Positions 9,009 to 12,782 of a DNA stretch of 12,782 nt are shown here, piece after piece. Positions within the stretch are counted from its first letter, which is position 1. Every line of letters begins with the position of its first letter. The notes below the pieces were generated by a model. That model did not search any database. It worked only from the letters and a program-made list of their open reading frames with translations, and was not told where the DNA came from. The stretch lies in the NCBI GenBank assembly GCA_027382625.1, contig JAJKFJ010024657.1, forward strand, positions 1 to 12,782, written 5' to 3'. Both the position numbers and the translations under genes were made by a program. This DNA is from Tetmemena sp. SeJ-2015. Lineage: Eukaryota > Ciliophora > Spirotrichea > Sporadotrichida > Oxytrichidae.

Positions 9009-10089
9009 GAGTTTCCTAATTTCCTGATTTATTATTTTAAATATCCCCATTACTTCAATAAAAACATTCTTAATAGATTCTTACTCTTTGAAAATGATAG
9101 GTAAATGCATAATATCATGGTAAAGTATGTCTTTGTTAAATGAATGAATGAATATTTTATATTTTGTGTACTACTTTTAGCTGACTTAGAGCAGCTGCTA
9201 CGAATGTAAAGTGCCTTGGTTTGAGTTCAACGTTGACTATGCCAATCTCTAATTATCTCTATTAGAATAAGTTAAAATAATTAGATTAATTATTCTAATA
9301 CCCCTCAATTACCAATTTCAATACGGATAGCTCAACTGGTTTACAGTAGAGCTAGTTCTTTAAATTCTGGATCTAAAAACCATATATAAATAACTTAAGA
9401 ATAACTGCCACTCCATATATCATCATTTAGTTTGCCTAAATTAAAAATTATTATAATTATAAGTTATATCAATTAATTAATACCTCTATCAACTAAGTAA
9501 CCTTGGGGGAGCCAGATGGACGAATATTTGACTTTTAATATTTAAAGGTCGCTACCGAGAAAGAACCTGACCCATGGATTAAATCACTATATATATTGAA
9601 GGATAAACTAGATATAAATTTACAATGTATAAAATTCTAATTATCTCACAGGCCCAAGCGATGGACTACTTGTAAAAGCTAATATTGATACCATCAATCT
9701 TAAAAAGCATTATATTTTAATAATTACATAATCAACTAAGGACTAAACTAATTATCTTGTTCATAAAAAATATAGAGCTCTGAAATTTTAGCTTTATCTT
9801 AGGACTTTTAGAGATAAATAGAGTGCTGATAAAACAGCCTCAGATTTTCCTGACCAGAAAAAAAAGTTGAATAAGTGGCAGTCGAATTGACACACCGACT
9901 ACGATGGCTTCAGTCAGCAATTAATTGGAGGAAAGAGCTAAGGAAGAAGACAACAAGACAATGCAGCAGCCGCCATAGAGCACCTCTATGAGGTACCCCT
10001 AAATCAGACACCAGAAGCAGAACTTGAATATTCTTTTATATACTCGATTCTTTTAAATTCAAAAAATCAACCTTAAAATATAAGTAGGA
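8934..10089 (+). CDS. Hydrophobic-start protein gene, 3' end cut by the transposon-like element
   Basis: The ATG at 8934 opens MCTAMLIWLINLLLVL and further hydrophobic residues (RLTVIFLIVEF), like a signal-anchor or membrane segment. Introns that restore phase are 9120-9180 (61 nt), 9232-9265 (34 nt) and 9627-9651 (25 nt). Downstream segments include SSCYECKVPWFEFN, NLRITATPYIIIQFAQ, VTLGEPDGRIFDFQYL, CPSDGLLVKANIDTINL, KYRALKFQLYLRTFRD and, after a likely 39-nt intron (9875-9913), a tail with AAAAIEHLYEVPLNQTPEA. Without that last intron the frame stops at TGA 9897-9899, although the sequence past it still reads as coding in the same frame. After the intron there is no TGA before the element at 10090, so the original 3' end seems displaced. 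It may be a separate gene or the C-terminal part of the large gene, whose last frame overlaps its start by 75 nt. Function unknown. Confidence 0.55.
9232..9265 (+). other. Spliceosomal intron, 34 nt
   Basis: gttgactat...ctattag in phase 0 joins VPWFEFN to NKLKQLDQLFQYPS and leads into the frame containing NLRITATPYI. The unspliced frame is also open for a while, but ends at a TGA inside the downstream coding block. Confidence 0.6.
9627..9651 (+). other. Spliceosomal intron, 25 nt
   Basis: gtataaaat...ctcacag in phase 1 joins LDINLQ(C) to PSDGLLVKANID with exactly the shift needed. It is one of the shortest introns inferred here. Confidence 0.75.
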
Positions 10090-10090
10090 T

Positions 10091-10198
10091 CGGGGGGGGG
10101 CCTTTCCTCGTCATCCACTTTTTTCATGAAAATATGAAAAATCACTTTCTATCCTAAAATCAGCTAAAAACAACAATTCCTTAGTCAAAATTCAAATC
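10091..10198 (+). repeat. Left terminal inverted repeat of the element
   Basis: Starts with CGGGGGGGGG followed by CCTTTCCTCG and matches the reverse complement of 10629-10737. The outer 37 bp match best, and similarity fades near TTCAAATC. Confidence 0.9.
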
Positions 10199-10628
10199 TA
10201 AAGTGTCTAACATGCTCATATTCTTCTTTTTATAAAAATAATCTTAAATTTTTGTATGTAGAAGAGAAAAAATTAATCTTTAAGACTTCTTTATAGATAT
10301 AAAAAATAGGATTTCTTATTAAATCAAGTTTAAATAAAAAATTATTTATATAAATTAATAAATAAATAAATAATAAATTAATCAAGATACTAATTTTTAA
10401 ACTAACTAGGCTTTAATGTGTGCTCTAAAGTATGATAATTCTAAAGCTCTTATATATAAGTTTAAAGATCTATGAATTAATTGTTACATTAGAAACCATA
10501 AACTTATTAAGGTATGTAATTTTCTTAAATTATAATCTAGTTACAATTCAATTATTTAACAAATAAAATTTCTTTATAATTTCTCCCAAATTCTCTATAT
10601 TGGAGAATATAATTGGTTATACCTTTTG

Positions 10629-10737
10629 GATTTGAATTTCGACCAAAGAATTGTAATTTTTGGCTGATTTTAGGCTGAATAGTTATTTTTCATTTTTTCA
10701 TGAAAAAAAGTGGATGACGAGGAAAGGCCCCCCCCCG
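10629..10737 (-). repeat. Right terminal inverted repeat of the element
   Basis: The reverse complement starts CGGGGGGGGG then CCTTTCCTCG, with the same nine-G run as the left end. Differences from the left end are scattered substitutions and a 1-nt indel, which suggests an insertion old enough to have diverged but with well-kept termini. Confidence 0.9.
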
Positions 10738-10758
10738 AGACGTTTATGAGAGTTAATT

Positions 10759-12145
10759 TCATTATTATTAAATGACTGATAATACTTAATTTATTTTGAG
10801 AGGGGAATAAAGCTGAGTGTTCCCAGCTCCGCTAATGTGTCTAGCATCATCCACAAAAAGAGAAGTCCCATAGTTAAAAGATAATTTATTAACACTAAGA
10901 TATTTATATAATGTTGGGAGCATTCATCTTACGCCCTGATGCAGCTGCCTACTGAGTTTACAATCTACTTGAATCACTTTGGTTGTTGCCCTCCTTTCCT
11001 CTTGAGGAGGGGAAAGCAGAGTCATGACTGCCGATTACTCTATGCTTCTGCTTGAATGTATTTCGTAACTGCTATTCAATTATTCTCTGCTGGTCCTTGC
11101 CCTTGGGAGCAGAATGGCCAAGTTTGATGTTTATTTTCTAGCTTTGCAAAAACTTAAGTTGGTGTCGATCAATACGAAGATAGAATATACAAATATAAGT
11201 TTCTATCATCTACAGTGTTCCTCTTGATAAGTGTAGCCCTCCTCCTGAGGTAAAAGGGCTCATTAGTTTGGTTAAATTGCCCATTTTTCTTCATTTATTA
11301 ACTACAAATGAAAAATGGAGTTTAAAGTCATCTGCATATACTCTAGGTCTTCAATTTTATCTAAGTGTGAGCCATCTAGCTTGTAGCCATAGGTGAAGCA
11401 CTTCATCACCACTTCCATCTCTCGGTCACTCTCTTAATATTTCGCCATCAGCTGATTCATCAGCATCCCCTTCTCATTCTTCTATTTCTTCAAGCTCAGC
11501 AAATTGGTTGACCCTCTACCTTGAGTGGTGGGACTCTCGCCCCCCATCTCAGATGGAAGACTTGTCGTAACCACACTCTAGTTTGGATTACTCTTGGAGT
11601 TTTAAAGAGATAGAAGACATCTATTTTAAAGTACTTAAGTTCATAGCTCTGAGAGCAAGTTCCTAATCAATCTTTCCGAGGTAGTCCTTTTTCTCTTTTT
11701 CGAGTTGCTTTTTGGAAGGACTCTTGCAAGAGTCCACGATTTGCGAAGATATGAGTCCCCATTTAGTATGTGCGTTGTTTTTAAAATGCCTCATCTATCA
11801 ATGAATACGATATAAATTCAATCTACTTTTATTCATCCTCCTATCCTATTGAGTATTCTCAGTTTCGTAAACAAGCCAAGGGTCGGGTTCATCAATGATC
11901 TCCACTTCGTCTGAGAAGGCCACCATGGGGAACCCAAACAAAGGAGGCTTCTTAGGGTCAATATATCTGGCCTGCTTACTCAATCTAAAGAAATCGAACT
12001 CTTGCAGCGTTTAACTAGTTCTCCTTGGCTCTAGCTTCGGACCACCTGAAGAGTAGGTGGAGTTAAGCTTCATAGGTTGCTGATGAGTGGAGAAGAAGTC
12101 GTGCCTCTGATGTGTGGACTAAGCTAAGTTGATTAATTCTGCCAT
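10759..12145 (-). CDS. Unrecognised multi-exon minus-strand gene
   Basis: The ATG at 12145 (minus) starts MAELINLAQSTHQRHDFF and a clean first exon with FSTHQQPMKLNSTYSSGG, ARYIDPKKPPLFGFPMV, SDEVEIIDEPDPWLVYE and NTQQDRRMN. Further coding blocks follow: SPSKKQLEKEKKDYLGKI with LALRAMNL; TTSLPSEMGGESPTTQG with NQLMAKYQESDREME and GYKLDGSHLDKIEDLE; then HSAPKGKDQQRIIEQQL and SRLQTQQAAASGRKMN; finally VDDARHISGAGNTQLYS before a TGA at 10759-10761. A 61-nt intron (gtagtt...cctcag, near 11305-11245) and one of about 38 nt near the 3' end (gtaaga...cttag) are likely. The joins around 11805, 11590 and 10880 are unresolved. The protein is polar, charged and Gln/Ser-rich with no membrane segment; I recognise no family. 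GC content is well above the flanks. The 3' end converges on the transposon-like element. Confidence 0.65.
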
Positions 12146-12347
12146 TATTTTAGGTCTTAGACAATAACTAGTGCTATCTGATTTGATGGCAAAAGTAAAA
12201 AAATAAATAAAAATTAGTGAGTAGTATCAACACAGGGATATATAGTGATCAAAAAAATCCACCTCAATATAAGCTAAATGTATTATCTATTTATTTGAAT
12301 GCGACTATCCATCAGGATTAATCAAGTCAATAAATGAAGTTCAAAAT

Positions 12348-12448
12348 AGTAAAGTAAAGTAAAATTTAGGGAATATAAATAATAATCAATTTAAAAACCA
12401 GCACTTATTACAGTACTAGTTAGTAAATCGTACTATTATCCTATGTAA
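12348..12448 (+). repeat. Dispersed ~100 bp repeat, copy 3
   Basis: This copy is nearly identical to copy 2 (6829-6928) for about 98 bp and less so to the reverse complement of 3313-3418. It lies in the 12146-12504 gap, antisense to both flanking minus-strand genes. It starts 56 nt past the stop of the small gene (12505) and ends about 200 bp before the ATG at 12145. Like the other copies it has gtaaag at its left edge and an AG shortly past its right edge (tttag at about 12471-12475). Nothing else is seen in the AT-rich gap. Confidence 0.93.
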
Positions 12449-12504
12449 AGTTCAAAAATATTTATCTAACTTTAGGAGTTGGTTCAAAAACTTTCTATTA
12501 AGTT

Positions 12505-12777
12505 TCACTCTTGCTGGGGTGCGGTCTCCTCAGTAGTAGCAGCAGCCTGAGCTCCATCAACTGGCTTAGCTCCCTTGGAAGCCTTCTTCTGCTCCTTCTT
12601 GGCGGCTTTCTTCAGATCCTTCTTGCTGGGTCCCTTAGCATCTCCTGCCTCGACTGGTGCATCTCCTTTGGCAGCTGCTGCGGCCTTCTTCTTCTCAGCG
12701 TTATTAGAGGTGGTCTTGTTCTCATCGTTACCCTTTTGCAACTGAGCGGGGTCAATTGCAGCCTGGAGCTTGCTCAT
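12505..12777 (-). CDS. Small Lys/Ala-rich protein, 90 aa
   Basis: The frame runs from ATG at 12777 to TGA at 12505-12507 with no TAA/TAG codons. It has high GC content and strongly biased codons, suggesting a highly expressed gene. The N-terminus MSKLQAAIDPAQLQKGND is followed by a KKKAAAAAKG run, a basic block SKKDLKKAAKKEQKKASKG, and an acidic/Gln end TTEETAPQQE. No folded domain is evident. Such Lys/Ala segments occur as N-terminal extensions of eukaryotic aminoacyl-tRNA synthetases and other translation or RNA-binding proteins, but nothing here proves that. Only 5 bases lie upstream of the ATG, so an earlier exon outside the window cannot be excluded. A GTGAAA overlapping the stop could be a 5' splice site, but no fitting downstream exon was found. 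Confidence 0.8.
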   Translation of the reverse strand: MSKLQAAIDPAQLQKGNDENKTTSNNAEKKKAAAAAKGDAPVEAGDAKGPSKKDLKKAAKKEQKKASKGAKPVDGAQAAATTEETAPQQE

Positions 12778-12782
12778 GGGGT

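Larger units (their letters stand above)
10090..10738. mobile_element. Non-autonomous TIR element (MITE-like), about 650 bp
   Basis: The ends are inverted repeats of about 108 bp. Each starts C followed by nine Gs and then CCTTTCCTCGTCATCCACTT, and includes a TTTCATGAAAA palindrome. Left and right ends agree at roughly 80-85% by eye with a 1-nt length difference in the T run. The interior (about 10199-10628) is AT-rich with no gene-like frame, so the element would need a transposase from elsewhere. Flanks may carry a 2-bp duplication (GA at 10088-10089 and 10739-10740), which is weak evidence. I cannot assign a superfamily: the G-run ends are unlike mariner/Tc1-type or C4A4-ended ciliate transposons. 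It sits where two convergent genes meet. Confidence 0.88.

Noticed and set aside
10091..10100. Telomere-like or chromosome-end sequence in the G9 runs
   Set aside because: The runs are single homopolymers at the ends of inverted repeats, not G4T4-type telomere repeats, and sequence continues on both sides.

Overview
The window reads as nuclear DNA of a ciliate that uses TAA and TAG for glutamine and TGA as the main or only stop. Long protein-like frames appear on both strands only when TAA/TAG are read as Gln, and the short open frames seen with the standard code are fragments of them. Genes are split by short GT-AG introns of about 23-65 nt. Coding blocks are clearly less AT-rich than the DNA between them. 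The style of the large extracellular protein recalls families I know from hypotrich/spirotrich ciliates, but this is family-level memory. Several genes lie on one stretch with a microsatellite, a transposon-like element and a dispersed repeat. That fits germline (micronuclear) DNA or a ciliate with long macronuclear chromosomes better than gene-sized nanochromosomes.

Layout, left to right. Bases 1-127 are a perfect ATA/TAA microsatellite. Bases 214-1002 (minus) hold an unrecognised gene. Bases 1197-3257 (plus) hold a multi-exon gene of unknown function with a hydrophobic C-terminal region; its ATG faces the left gene. Bases about 3533-9008 (plus) hold the main gene: a large cysteine-rich (furin/EGF-like) protein followed by beta-helix-like extracellular repeats, in at least 15 exons. 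Bases 8934-10089 (plus) hold a second gene, or the C-terminal part of the large one, starting with a very hydrophobic segment. Bases 10090-10738 are a non-autonomous element with terminal inverted repeats, each ending in nine Gs, at the point where this plus-strand frame converges with a minus-strand gene (12145-10759). Bases 12505-12777 (minus) hold a small Lys/Ala-rich protein.

A dispersed repeat of about 100 bp occurs three times. Copies 1 and 3 lie antisense, about 55 nt downstream of the stop codons of two unrelated genes. Copy 2 lies inside an inferred intron of the large gene. Several places in the genes have a frame break or an in-frame TGA that no canonical intron removes. These may be sequence errors, decay, eliminated sequences, or occasional reading of TGA as an amino acid. 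Exon models were worked out by eye and are approximate.
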